Below are positions 32,119 through 40,309 of a DNA stretch of 43,308 bases, one piece after another. This DNA is from Clostridiales bacterium DTU089 (lineage in GTDB: Bacteria; Bacillota; Clostridia; Oscillospirales; Acutalibacteraceae), in NCBI GenBank assembly GCA_001513045.1, contig LFSB01000019.1, forward strand, positions 1-43,308. Reading direction: 5' to 3'. The notes under the pieces are model-generated. The model was not told where the DNA came from. It searched no databases and was given only the letters and a program-made list of their open reading frames with translations. How positions within the stretch are numbered: position 1 is the stretch's first letter; each line of letters opens with the position of its first letter. A program made the position numbers and the translations under genes.

Positions 32119-33282
32119 CTATTCGCCTTTAATAGCCTTCATTGAGAAGGAAATTTTTCGTTTTGATATTATTTTAGAAGCCGCAACGGAGAGTATTGTT
32201 TCCGCGGCAAGGAGCACCGGAAAAAGCCAATACAGCTTCGTGAACACACAGGTATACAAAAAGCACTCGGCAAATAACAAAAAGAAAAGCACCGCGCAAA
32301 CACGTTTTATTGCCTTGCCTGCGAGCATCGTGTCGGAAAGCTCCGCACGGCGTTTCGAAAACAGTCTTCGGGCAAAAAGCACCAGAAGTATTGAAACAAC
32401 AAGCCATGCAACTGTTACATCCCATGCCTCTGATGAGAGAGAGTCACCGAGGGTTTTATCGGCATACTCGTTGTAATACGGCTGCGTAAGATACTTTTCA
32501 GTGTATGACACTGCCGCCGCGTCAAACGAACCGTTACGATTGTTAAACAGCATGGTTATCGGGTCAATAAAGTAGAGCTTTTCCCTTAGATTAACCTTGG
32601 GCAGCAACTTGGTATCGGCGGAAATATACTTTACCGTAAAGCCGTACATAAATTCCCCGACAAGCTCGGCAAAATATATCGCGCCTACCGGAAAAAGCAC
32701 AGTCAGTCCGGATGCCGCAAACCACTCAAGCGGATTGCCCGAAAACGCAATTATCACGCTGCCCGCCGCAAAACCGACTACCTCAAGTGTAAAAAACGCA
32801 ATTGTTAAAAATGCAAACGATTTAACCATATCCCCGCAGACGTCCAATTGGGATATGTTTATTGCAAACGCTGCCGTGAGCGGCACAAGGACTCCGAGCA
32901 GCAACAGCAAAAGCGAGGCGTACGTGCGGTTCGCAAACAGCCGGCTTCTATTCAGGCCTAAGCTGAACAGCACATTTGATGAATCAGACCTTGTGAAAAA
33001 GCCGAACGCGCACAGTGCGGTAAAAAGTCCGGCAAAAACGAGGAAGAATCCCCAAATCAGGCTGTTGCCAGAGTATGAAAAGTTGTAAAACAAAAACCTG
33101 TATATATCTCCGGGCTTGAAATAGCTTTTTGCCGTATCCACAACCAGTGTATTGAAAATTTTCACCGGAAAGCTGAAGGTCATTACGGCAAATACGGCAA
33201 GAGGTACAGGCAGAGTGTCGCGCAGCGCGCGGATAAAATCATAAGAGTTGTCACTCAGTTTTGAAAAAGCCCTCGACCTCAC
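32119..33282 (-). CDS. ABC-exporter permease
   Basis: A 387-residue membrane protein with about seven hydrophobic segments. It has SNVLFSLGLNRSRLFANRTY, the same loop as the larger permease downstream. It starts with GTG at 33282, seven bases after GGAGGAG, and overlaps the 3' end of the ATPase gene by 32 bp. It would form the membrane path of a small exporter related to the YtrCD or bacitracin type. Substrate unknown; cell-envelope stress or an antimicrobial peptide is plausible. Confidence 0.8.
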   Translation of the reverse strand: MRSRAFSKLSDNSYDFIRALRDTLPVPLAVFAVMTFSFPVKIFNTLVVDTAKSYFKPGDIYRFLFYNFSYSGNSLIWGFFLVFAGLFTALCAFGFFTRSDSSNVLFSLGLNRSRLFANRTYASLLLLLLGVLVPLTAAFAINISQLDVCGDMVKSFAFLTIAFFTLEVVGFAAGSVIIAFSGNPLEWFAASGLTVLFPVGAIYFAELVGEFMYGFTVKYISADTKLLPKVNLREKLYFIDPITMLFNNRNGSFDAAAVSYTEKYLTQPYYNEYADKTLGDSLSSEAWDVTVAWLVVSILLVLFARRLFSKRRAELSDTMLAGKAIKRVCAVLFFLLFAECFLYTCVFTKLYWLFPVLLAAETILSVAASKIISKRKISFSMKAIKGE

Positions 33283-34156
33283 GGCTGCTCTCCTCCGTTT
33301 CGTTAAGGAATACCTCCTCGAGGCTGAGTTGTCTTGTGCTTACCGACGTGGGCGAAAGCGCGCGAAGCCTTTCTTCCTGAAGCGCAACGTCTCCCACAAG
33401 CAGCATGGATGCGCCCTTGCCGGATATTTTCAGCCTCTGATGGGCTATTCCGGCAAACATTTCCTCGTTTACGGCGTTTTCAAATATAGCGCTTACCATA
33501 AGTGTGTTTGCACTCACATCGCCTATATCGCAGCTCATGGCAACCCTTTTGCCGTTGAGCATGACTATGCGGTCACAAAGCTCGTTAAGCTCCGGCAGAT
33601 TATGTGAGGAGATTATCAGCGAACAGCCCGTCTCGGACATATACTCAAGCAGCAACTTCTTTACAAGCTCTCGCTTCTGCGGGTCAAGGCCGTCGAAGGT
33701 TTCATCGAGCAGCATGTATTTCGGCATCGTTGAAAGCCCGAGAATAATCTCCGCCTGACGCTGCATTCCCTTTGAGAAGCTGCGCACACGCTTTGACGGG
33801 TCAAGACCGAACGCCTTGACAAGCTTGTCGAAATTTTCAAAGCTGAAGCTTTTGTAGTAGCCCGCATAGTATGATGCCATGCTTTTCAGCGAGGCGGAGA
33901 GCGGAAAGAACAAATCATCCGGCACATAGAACAGGCGCTTCCTCTCGCAGTTGTTGTCATAGACATCTTCGCCGGATATGAGAACCTTGCCGGCATCCGC
34001 CTTGTACACACCGGCGGCGGTTTTCAAGAGCGTGGTTTTTCCGGCTCCGTTGTAACCGATAAGTCCGGTTACGGATGCCTCCTCGACCTTAAAGGAAATG
34101 TCCTCCACAGCGGTGAAATCACCGTATTTTTTGGTTACATTCTTTACCTCAATCAT
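33251..34156 (-). CDS. ABC transporter ATP-binding protein (YtrB-like)
   Basis: A 301-residue ATPase. Walker A is GYNGAGKTT, the signature is SFSKGMQRQ, Walker B is YMLLDETFDGLD, and the switch His is in SSHNL. The Q-loop region reads FYVPDDLFF without the usual Gln, as in some exporters of this class. The C-terminal 80 residues extend past the ATPase core. The ATG overlaps the stop of the GntR gene by 4 bp, and its 3' end overlaps the next permease gene. Confidence 0.95.
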   Translation of the reverse strand: MIEVKNVTKKYGDFTAVEDISFKVEEASVTGLIGYNGAGKTTLLKTAAGVYKADAGKVLISGEDVYDNNCERKRLFYVPDDLFFPLSASLKSMASYYAGYYKSFSFENFDKLVKAFGLDPSKRVRSFSKGMQRQAEIILGLSTMPKYMLLDETFDGLDPQKRELVKKLLLEYMSETGCSLIISSHNLPELNELCDRIVMLNGKRVAMSCDIGDVSANTLMVSAIFENAVNEEMFAGIAHQRLKISGKGASMLLVGDVALQEERLRALSPTSVSTRQLSLEEVFLNETEESSREVEGFFKTE

Positions 34157-34527
34157 TTAGTTTCTTCCTCCTCGTAAATATTATTTATAAGCTCGTATAT
34201 TTTTTCTTTTGAAACGCCCTTTGCCTTAGCGGTTCTCGCCGCACCCTCGACCGCCGAAAGTGCTCCGGAAAGCATGCGCTCGTTGTTGAATGCGCCGGAA
34301 TCGACATAAACTCCTTTTCCCGCCACAGAGTAGACCATGCCTTCGTTTTCAAGCTCATAGAATGCGCGTTTGACGGTGTTGAAATTGATTGAAAGCTCGC
34401 TTGCGAGGGCTCTTACAGAGGGCAGACGCTCATTGGGCGCGTATACCCCTTGTTGTATAAGAAAGATTATCTGCTCCTTTATCTGTTCATATATGGGAGC
34501 CTTTCCTTTTAGGTCAATGAAAATCAT
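34153..34527 (-). CDS. GntR-family regulator, YtrA type
   Basis: A 124-residue protein with a winged helix-turn-helix (PIYEQIKEQIIFLIQQGVY, then LPSVRALASELSINFNTVKRAF, each quoted in part) and a short C-terminal helical tail in place of a ligand domain, the YtrA pattern. These repressors sit at the head of ABC exporter operons and often respond to cell-wall-active compounds. A 16-bp palindrome at 34550-34565, just after the -10 box, is a good autoregulatory operator. Stop and next start overlap by 4 bp. Confidence 0.95.
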   Translation of the reverse strand: MIFIDLKGKAPIYEQIKEQIIFLIQQGVYAPNERLPSVRALASELSINFNTVKRAFYELENEGMVYSVAGKGVYVDSGAFNNERMLSGALSAVEGAARTAKAKGVSKEKIYELINNIYEEEETK

Positions 34528-34549
34528 TTTACTACAACCTTTCGCCGCA

Positions 34550-34565
34550 ACTGTGCTATCACAGT
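34550..34565. promoter_or_regulatory. Operator of the GntR-ABC operon
   Basis: ACTGTGCTATCACAGT: arms ACTGTG and CACAGT with a 4-bp centre. It lies directly downstream of the -10 box, where a YtrA-type repressor would block initiation. Confidence 0.7.
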
Positions 34566-34566
34566 A

Positions 34567-34595
34567 ATATTATCATTGTTATTTTGATTTGTCAA
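34567..34595 (-). promoter_or_regulatory. Promoter of the GntR-ABC operon
   Basis: On the minus strand TTGACA (34590-34595), 17 bp, TAATAT (34567-34572). Confidence 0.8.
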
Positions 34596-34690
34596 CACGT
34601 TGCAAAAAATATTTTGAGGCCTCCTGTTTCACGCGAAGCGCTTGTCATTGGTTTTTTCGCGGCTATGTGTCAAAAACGCCCTGCAAACAC

Positions 34691-34719
34691 TTGCATATTA
34701 CAAGAGTTAAATGTATACT
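34691..34719 (+). promoter_or_regulatory. Promoter of the metallophosphoesterase gene
   Basis: TTGCAT (34691-34696), 17 bp, TATACT (34714-34719), 26 bp before the start codon. Confidence 0.75.
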
Positions 34720-34744
34720 GAATAACCGAAAGAGGGTCTGTGTA

Positions 34745-35686
34745 ATGGGTAAAATCAAACCGCTTTACGAAAACATGCAGGCGTGTTTTGTAATTACAAG
34801 CGACAATCACATTGACAGCAAGCATCCGTTCCCGAGAATTCCCATGAGCTTTCTGCGACGCTCCCTGAAGGATGCAGAAAATGCCGAAATACCCGTGGAT
34901 GCGTATATTACCGTGGGGGATACCACCTCGAGAGGAAACGAAACGAACTGGGAAATGGCAAAAAAATGCTTTGCTGACTGTAAGCCCGCAAAGCAAATTA
35001 TGCTGACCATAGGCAACCACGACACATGGAACGATGACGGCTACGAGGCGGCAATTGAGCAGTATCTGAAAAGTGCTTGTGAAATCAGCGGCAGAAAGCA
35101 GGATAAAACTTATTTCTCCGCTGTGATAAACGGCTGCAAGCTGATATTTTTAGGTACAACCTCGGACTCCGGGTGCGCCGCCGTTCTGGGCGGGGAGCAG
35201 CTTTCATGGCTGGGGCGGGAGCTTGAACATGCACCTGAGGGAAAGCCTGTTTTTGTGTTTTGCCATCAAAGCCTCAACGGCAGACACGGTCTGCCCCGCA
35301 CATGGGATAAGCAGGAGAAGCCGGACAGGGCTCCGGATGAGGGCGGAATCGGCGACGAATCCGAACAGCTTGCTGACATTCTCAAGTCCCATAAAAATGT
35401 TTTTTATTTTTCCGGACACTCACATATGGGTCTGTGCGGAGAAAACATGAAAGAGAAGGAGGGCTACGCCTCATTTGAAAAAGAGGACGGTCTTGAGCTT
35501 ATCAACCTTCCGAGCCTTGCCTGCGGGAACCATCACGGAGAAACCGATAAGATGGGAATCGGAGTTGTTGTTGAGGTGTATGCCGGGCGTGTGGTCATAC
35601 GCCCTCGCTCATTCAGCCGCCGGCGCATGAATAAAAAGATTATTATTCGTGACCGCAAGCCTTATCTTGAGGTTAAGCTTATATAA
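34745..35686 (+). CDS. Metallophosphoesterase (calcineurin-like)
   Basis: A 313-residue enzyme with the full set of motifs: SDNHID (D-x-H), VGDTTSRG (GD-x), TIGNHDTW (GNHD), FCHQS and GHSHMG (GH-x-H). Two metal ions would activate water to cleave a phosphoester; the substrate is unknown. ATG at 34745 has AGAGGG eight bases upstream, while the open frame extends upstream without a ribosome site. No signal peptide, so cytosolic. Monocistronic, with its own promoter and terminator. Confidence 0.9.
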   Translation: MGKIKPLYENMQACFVITSDNHIDSKHPFPRIPMSFLRRSLKDAENAEIPVDAYITVGDTTSRGNETNWEMAKKCFADCKPAKQIMLTIGNHDTWNDDGYEAAIEQYLKSACEISGRKQDKTYFSAVINGCKLIFLGTTSDSGCAAVLGGEQLSWLGRELEHAPEGKPVFVFCHQSLNGRHGLPRTWDKQEKPDRAPDEGGIGDESEQLADILKSHKNVFYFSGHSHMGLCGENMKEKEGYASFEKEDGLELINLPSLACGNHHGETDKMGIGVVVEVYAGRVVIRPRSFSRRRMNKKIIIRDRKPYLEVKLI

Positions 35687-35713
35687 CGTGTCTTTGACTT
35701 TTCGCAATAATTT

Positions 35714-35750
35714 AAAGGTCTGTAATCTTATTCACGGATTACAGACCTTT
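35714..35750. terminator. Bidirectional terminator
   Basis: A perfect 14-bp stem (AAAGGTCTGTAATC and its complement) ends in TTTTTAAAT on the plus strand and AAATTATTG on the minus strand. It serves the metallophosphoesterase gene and probably the convergent GH43-like gene. Confidence 0.85.
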
Positions 35751-35767
35751 TTAAATGAAAATATCTT

Positions 35768-36694
35768 TCAGCACTCGCAGATTCCGTAATAATCTGTCAG
35801 CTTGTCCGCAAGCTCGTCGGGGATTGGAAGAATGCCGCCGTGCCTTTTCCTGCGTGTTCCCATATCGTAGGCATCGTCGGGAAGCTGAGTGAAAACGCCG
35901 GAGGACAGGTCATCGGTTACAAACGGAACATATCCGCCCTTGACCCGGTATCTGTCGGCAATCAGGCACCATTTTTTTAATGACTTGAGATAATACACCT
36001 GCGGACCTTCAAGCCCCTCATAACCCGAAAGAAGCTCCGAATGAATTCCTTCATATTGTTCCGCACCGCGGGGGAGAAGCTCGCGGCATCGCTCAACGGT
36101 GATGGTTTTGTCCGTGTCATCCTTGGAAAAGCGGTAATAATATTTCCCGTCCCAAACGATATCCGTATCAATAATATCCGCATCGGACTCAATATATTTA
36201 AACGCAGGTGAAAAGCTGATGAAATCCCGAGTGAAGGCTCCGTAGATGCGTTGCTTCGCCGTCTGCTCTCCGGGCTGCTTTACACAGGATGCCCAAAACA
36301 CAAACCATGCCTTTTCCCGCTCGCAATATATGGCCTCCGGAGCCCATACGCATCCGGCACCGGGAATGCCGACCTCGACGAGCCTTTCGTCGGACCAATG
36401 AAGCAAGTCGACGGACTCCCATATCAGAATCGAACGGCTGCCTTTTGAGGCTGCATTATCCCAGCCGCAGCCGTTTGCAGTGAGCAAATCGGTGACTATT
36501 ATGAAATATTTTTTTTGCTCTCCGTCATACACGATAAAAGGGTCCCGAACTCCCTTGGTGCCGAGCCGCGAGCGAAGCACAGGCTCATCAGTGCCGAGAT
36601 CTTTCCAGTGAAGGCCGTCCCTGCTGACGGAAAACCATATACTTTCTTTATCCTCATTGCCGTCCATGGTGAAATACACAAACAGATAAGACAT
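35768..36694 (-). CDS. GH43-like glycosyl hydrolase
   Basis: A 308-residue five-bladed propeller protein. Candidate catalytic residues are Asp51 (GVRDPFIVYD), Asp in DTDIVWDG (near 177-179) and Glu229 (YEGLEGPQVYY); WAPEAIY (117-123) is also typical of arabinosidase-type members. Unlike many family members it lacks the usual N-terminal DPxxxx strand near residue 10-15, so Asp51 would be the base and the family placement is less firm. AAGGAG precedes the ATG by 11 bases. It lies 20 bp behind the GNAT gene. Confidence 0.8.
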   Translation of the reverse strand: MSYLFVYFTMDGNEDKESIWFSVSRDGLHWKDLGTDEPVLRSRLGTKGVRDPFIVYDGEQKKYFIIVTDLLTANGCGWDNAASKGSRSILIWESVDLLHWSDERLVEVGIPGAGCVWAPEAIYCEREKAWFVFWASCVKQPGEQTAKQRIYGAFTRDFISFSPAFKYIESDADIIDTDIVWDGKYYYRFSKDDTDKTITVERCRELLPRGAEQYEGIHSELLSGYEGLEGPQVYYLKSLKKWCLIADRYRVKGGYVPFVTDDLSSGVFTQLPDDAYDMGTRRKRHGGILPIPDELADKLTDYYGICEC

Positions 36695-36714
36695 GCTTAT
36701 ATTTGCTCCTTTTT

Positions 36715-37170
36715 TCAGCCGCGCGGGCGCAGAATATACATTCGTGACGGCTCGTTTTCACCGTCACAATGCACCGGACACAAAAATTCCCAGCCGTATC
36801 TCTCATAGAACGAGGTGTGACCGGTTACAAGGTAAAGCGTGTCGATTCCCAAGCTTTTCATATCCTCGCAAGCATAATTCAGCAATTCGCCCGCGATACC
36901 CTTACAACGGTACTCCTTTTCGACATATACGGCACAGACATTCGGAGTTAAATCCTTTCGCTCATGAAAGTCATTTTCTATGACACCCAGTCCTCCGGCA
37001 ATTTCACAGTCAACAACAGCTGTATACCATTGCGGAACGGCGCTCTCTCCGTTAAGACATTCGCTGATGCTTTCACGGTATGCCTCAAGAGGTATATTCC
37101 ACTTGGAATGAAACCATTCGGCGGCTTTGTCGGCAAGCTCTGCGTGTTCCCTGATTTTCAGAATCTCCAC
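36715..37170 (-). CDS. GNAT-family N-acetyltransferase
   Basis: A 151-residue acetyltransferase. The acetyl-CoA loop appears in VEKEYRCKGIAGELLNYACE (in part: YRCKGIAGELL), followed by LYLVTGHTSFYERYGWEF, typical of motif B. The start is GTG at 37170, eight bases after AAGGAG; the in-frame ATG at 37218 has no ribosome site. The substrate is unknown. It forms a pair with the GH43-like gene 20 bp downstream. Confidence 0.85.
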   Translation of the reverse strand: MEILKIREHAELADKAAEWFHSKWNIPLEAYRESISECLNGESAVPQWYTAVVDCEIAGGLGVIENDFHERKDLTPNVCAVYVEKEYRCKGIAGELLNYACEDMKSLGIDTLYLVTGHTSFYERYGWEFLCPVHCDGENEPSRMYILRPRG

Positions 37171-37328
37171 AGGCAATTTCTCCTTTGTGGGATAAATATA
37201 TCTTATATATTTTATCACATCCGTATATCGCAGCGCAACAAATATTCTTGCAGATTGTTTCTGAAAAAACGTTTCACTTCTTTCGCAAGAGCAGCTTCGT
37301 TTGCGTCAAAAACGCTTGTATTCAGATA

Positions 37329-37357
37329 TTGCAATACATTATAATTTGCAGTATAAT
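37329..37357 (+). promoter_or_regulatory. Promoter of the second GPH symporter
   Basis: TTGCAA (37329-37334), 17 bp, TATAAT (37352-37357). Confidence 0.8.
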
Positions 37358-37403
37358 AAATCAATAATTTTTCCTTTGCAATTAAACGAAAGGACGGATA
37401 TAC

Positions 37404-38846
37404 GTGAAAAAGAACAACGCGGTCGGCTTCCTTGACAAGGTTCAGGTAAACGGAGGAGTCATCAAAAACCGGGAATATCTTTCATATGCGCTCGGTGGCT
37501 TCGGCGAGAACCTGATATACTGGTATATCAGCGGATATCTGATGATTTTTTACACGGATGTTCTCCTTGTTCCGTCGGCGTCGGTCGGAGTGATGTTTTT
37601 AATTACGCGCCTTTTTGATGCTCTGAATGATTTCGGTATGGGCGCAATCGTTGACCGCACACGCACAAAGCGGGGAAAAATGCGCCCGTATTTGTTTATA
37701 GCTCCCGTGCCGCTTGCGCTGACAACAACCTTGCTGTTTACCGCCCCCGAGCTCTCGGTGACCGGCAGAGTCGTTTATATGTATGCTTCCTATATAATAT
37801 GGAGTATTTTTTATACAATAAGCGATGTGCCGTATACGAGCCTGGTTTCCGTTCTCAGTTCAAGAATAGAGGAGCGCACTAAGCTCATTTCCTACTCGAA
37901 GCTGTTCGCATCATTCTGCGCCGCCTTGCCGCCGGTTCTGATTTCTTTGCTCGCGGCTTTGCAATCTCGCGGCATGGCAAGCCTTATCGCAAAGGATAAC
38001 GCGAGAATATATTTTACTATCGGTGCGTTCTTTGCTTTGATTATGGCGTGCTGTATCTTCACCTGCTATAAAGGCACCACCGAAAGAATTCAGCAAAATG
38101 AGATTAAGCCCTCTTTTAAGGACTGTATTACATATTTGTTTTCAAACAAGCCTCTGCTGCTTGTAATGCTTGCAAATCTTCTTATGTTTCCGCGTTCGAT
38201 TCAGTCAACGGTTCAGGTATATGTTGCAACCTACATAATGGGCGGAGCCGAAAACGTATTCAGGCTCGGTATACCGATGGTAATTGCCACACTCACGACT
38301 ATGCTGCTTACTCCTAAATTTGTCGAAAAATTCGGAGCGTGGAAAACCTATCTCTGGTCGATGGTGTTTTATATGATTCCCTTTACCGTTATGTATTTTA
38401 TAGGCTTTAACAGCTATCCGCTGATTTTTATCTTTTCCTTCCTTTATGTTGTAACCACGGGGCCGCAGAACATCGTTCCGCCGCTGCTTATTGCGGACAG
38501 TGTGGACTATATGGAGCTGAAAACAGGGCAGCGTTCCGAGGACATGTCCTTTGCGGTGCAGACCTTTATGAACAAGGCCATTGCTGCGTTTCAGTCCCTC
38601 GCAACCGGACTTCTGCTCTCTCGCTTCGGCTATGTTGAGCCGCAAAATATCGGCGGAGTGCTTGTGGAGCAGGCACAAAGCGCCTCCACACAGCAGGGTA
38701 TATGGGCGCTTTATACCATCATTCCGTCCCTCGGCTGTGCACTTTGTATCGTACCGCTCCTGTTTTACACTCTCAGAGGTAAAAAGCTTGACGATATGAG
38801 AGCCGAGCTTGATAAAAAAAGAAAATCAGCAGCGCAGAAGGTATAG
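37404..38846 (+). CDS. GPH-family sugar:cation symporter (MFS)
   Basis: A 480-residue membrane protein with twelve hydrophobic segments. The family loop is GAIVDRTRTKRGKMRPYL; a second conserved patch is ADSVDYMELKTGQRSEDM. It starts with GTG at 37404, nine bases after AAAGGA. It imports glycosides with Na+ or H+; specificity is unknown. No hydrolase is directly adjacent, so it may feed the GH43-like enzymes nearby. It is a paralogue of the symporter at 7424-8947 but not a close copy. Confidence 0.9.
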   Translation: MKKNNAVGFLDKVQVNGGVIKNREYLSYALGGFGENLIYWYISGYLMIFYTDVLLVPSASVGVMFLITRLFDALNDFGMGAIVDRTRTKRGKMRPYLFIAPVPLALTTTLLFTAPELSVTGRVVYMYASYIIWSIFYTISDVPYTSLVSVLSSRIEERTKLISYSKLFASFCAALPPVLISLLAALQSRGMASLIAKDNARIYFTIGAFFALIMACCIFTCYKGTTERIQQNEIKPSFKDCITYLFSNKPLLLVMLANLLMFPRSIQSTVQVYVATYIMGGAENVFRLGIPMVIATLTTMLLTPKFVEKFGAWKTYLWSMVFYMIPFTVMYFIGFNSYPLIFIFSFLYVVTTGPQNIVPPLLIADSVDYMELKTGQRSEDMSFAVQTFMNKAIAAFQSLATGLLLSRFGYVEPQNIGGVLVEQAQSASTQQGIWALYTIIPSLGCALCIVPLLFYTLRGKKLDDMRAELDKKRKSAAQKV

Positions 38847-38892
38847 GAAGTCGATATTGCGCAAATCAGAAAATATAAAAATTCATTTTGCG

Positions 38893-38921
38893 TTGAAATC
38901 ACAAATTAAATGTGATATTAT
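38893..38921 (+). promoter_or_regulatory. Promoter of the LRR protein gene with embedded palindrome
   Basis: TTGAAA (38893-38898), 17 bp, TATTAT (38916-38921). The spacer carries TCACA-N7-TGTGA (38899-38915), an inverted repeat that a repressor could occupy. About 190 bp of leader follow, with C/G-poor hairpins and no clear short ORF. Confidence 0.65.
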
Positions 38922-39107
38922 AACTATGAGAAGCGAAAAACACAATATGCTGCGGTTTCCTCGGAAAGCACTGAGCGTTTTTTCGTTGCGATGCTTGCGC
39001 CTTGTGTAATAAGTCGCGTCTGTAAAAAGAGAGGGTGATGTATAAAAAATTCGGTCGGTATTCTTGGGTTGATACCTCATATTAAAAATTTTTGAATAGG
39101 GGATTTT

Positions 39108-40124
39108 ATGAGAAAGATTATCAGCGTTTGCATGGCAATGTTTATGATGTTGCTCGTTGCAATACCGGTATTAGCGGTAGACACAGATTATTCATGCAGC
39201 CCGAACTCAACCGGAATAACCATTGAAAAGTATTTGGGTTCAGAAGAAAATGTTGTAATTCCGGACACCATTTTCGGTAATACCGTTACCGAAATTAACA
39301 GCAGAGCGTTTTTTGAAAATACAACCATAAAAAGTGTGAAAATACCTGCGACGGTTACATTTATCGGAGAGCTTGTTTTCGCCGGCGACACATCGTTGAC
39401 GTCAATTTCTGTAGACCCTTCAAATCCGAATTTCGCATCTGACGGGACTCTCTTATACAGAAAGGAAAATAAACGCGCAATAAGCTACGCATGCGGCAGC
39501 CCTGCCAAGTCATACACCGTGCCGTCTTCAATAAAAATTATTGCACCGAATTGCTTTTGGGGCAGTCAGAATCTTGTAACTGTTACAACCAATAAGGGAC
39601 TTTCCGGAATAGGTTACTACAGCTTCGCGAAGTGCGACAATTTAAAATCACTTTATGTGTCTGACCCTTCAACATTTATAGATCCCGATTTGTTTTTTGA
39701 AATGAATCCCGCAACAACGATTTATTACGACGGAGAGATAGATTTAAGTTCATATCCGGCATATTCTTTGAAAATTTTGCCGTATCCCACAGAAACAACA
39801 GTTCCGCCAACGAAGCCGGTAGTTGCTCCTAAGGAAACGGATGCTTCTCAACCGAGCTCAACCGGCAAAGCCGACACTTCCACCTCTGCGGTTTCCGAAA
39901 ATTCCGAAACCACTGTTGTGACTGATGAAAGCACAACCGTCGGAGAACCCTCAAGCGAAACGGTGACCGAAGCGCTCGCTACAGCACCGGTTGTTGAAAA
40001 AAACAACGCCACCTTAATAAAATGTCTTGTTGCGGCGGGCGTTTTACTTTTGGCTGCCGGAGTCTTTACATATTTTTATATGAAAAAGCGAAAGACTTCT
40101 CTGCCCGGCAGTGAGAAAAAGTAA
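39108..40124 (+). CDS. BspA-type leucine-rich-repeat surface protein
   Basis: A 338-residue exported protein. A signal peptide (about residues 1-22, ending VLAVD) precedes LRR_5/BspA-type repeats up to about residue 215 (VVIPDTIFGNTVTEINSRAF and SVKIPATVTFIGELVFAG are repeat units). A Thr/Ser/Pro-rich stalk of about 70 residues follows, then a membrane segment (CLVAAGVLLLAAGVFTYFY) and a short basic tail. The repeats would stand outside the membrane on the stalk and may bind host or food polymers. It has GGGGAT upstream of the ATG and is monocistronic. Confidence 0.9.
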   Translation: MRKIISVCMAMFMMLLVAIPVLAVDTDYSCSPNSTGITIEKYLGSEENVVIPDTIFGNTVTEINSRAFFENTTIKSVKIPATVTFIGELVFAGDTSLTSISVDPSNPNFASDGTLLYRKENKRAISYACGSPAKSYTVPSSIKIIAPNCFWGSQNLVTVTTNKGLSGIGYYSFAKCDNLKSLYVSDPSTFIDPDLFFEMNPATTIYYDGEIDLSSYPAYSLKILPYPTETTVPPTKPVVAPKETDASQPSSTGKADTSTSAVSENSETTVVTDESTTVGEPSSETVTEALATAPVVEKNNATLIKCLVAAGVLLLAAGVFTYFYMKKRKTSLPGSEKK

Positions 40125-40170
40125 GAAGATATAATGGGTGCTACACCCGAAATGACTCAAAAACAACACC

Positions 40171-40208
40171 AAGCACAGGGAAGGCAAACGGCCTTTCCTG
40201 TGCTTTTT
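40171..40208 (+). terminator. Terminator of the LRR protein gene
   Basis: An imperfect long stem (AAGCACAGGGAAGGC with GCCTTTCCTGTGCTT) is followed by TTTTTTT. Confidence 0.9.
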
Positions 40209-40309
40209 TTGCCCTTTGTCCAATACACGTTATACTCCTGAATTATACCGGTTAAGGCATGTTTTAAAAGATGCGGCTGTTTTGCCCGTGTAGCTGATTA
40301 CTCATATTT

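Noticed and set aside
31451-32476. Plus-strand open frame of 341 codons
   Set aside because: It is antisense to both permease genes; the Ser/Thr/Ala-rich translation is a shadow of membrane codons.
38899-38915. CRP/FNR binding site
   Set aside because: Half sites are in the reverse order (TCACA then TGTGA), so this is not the canonical site.
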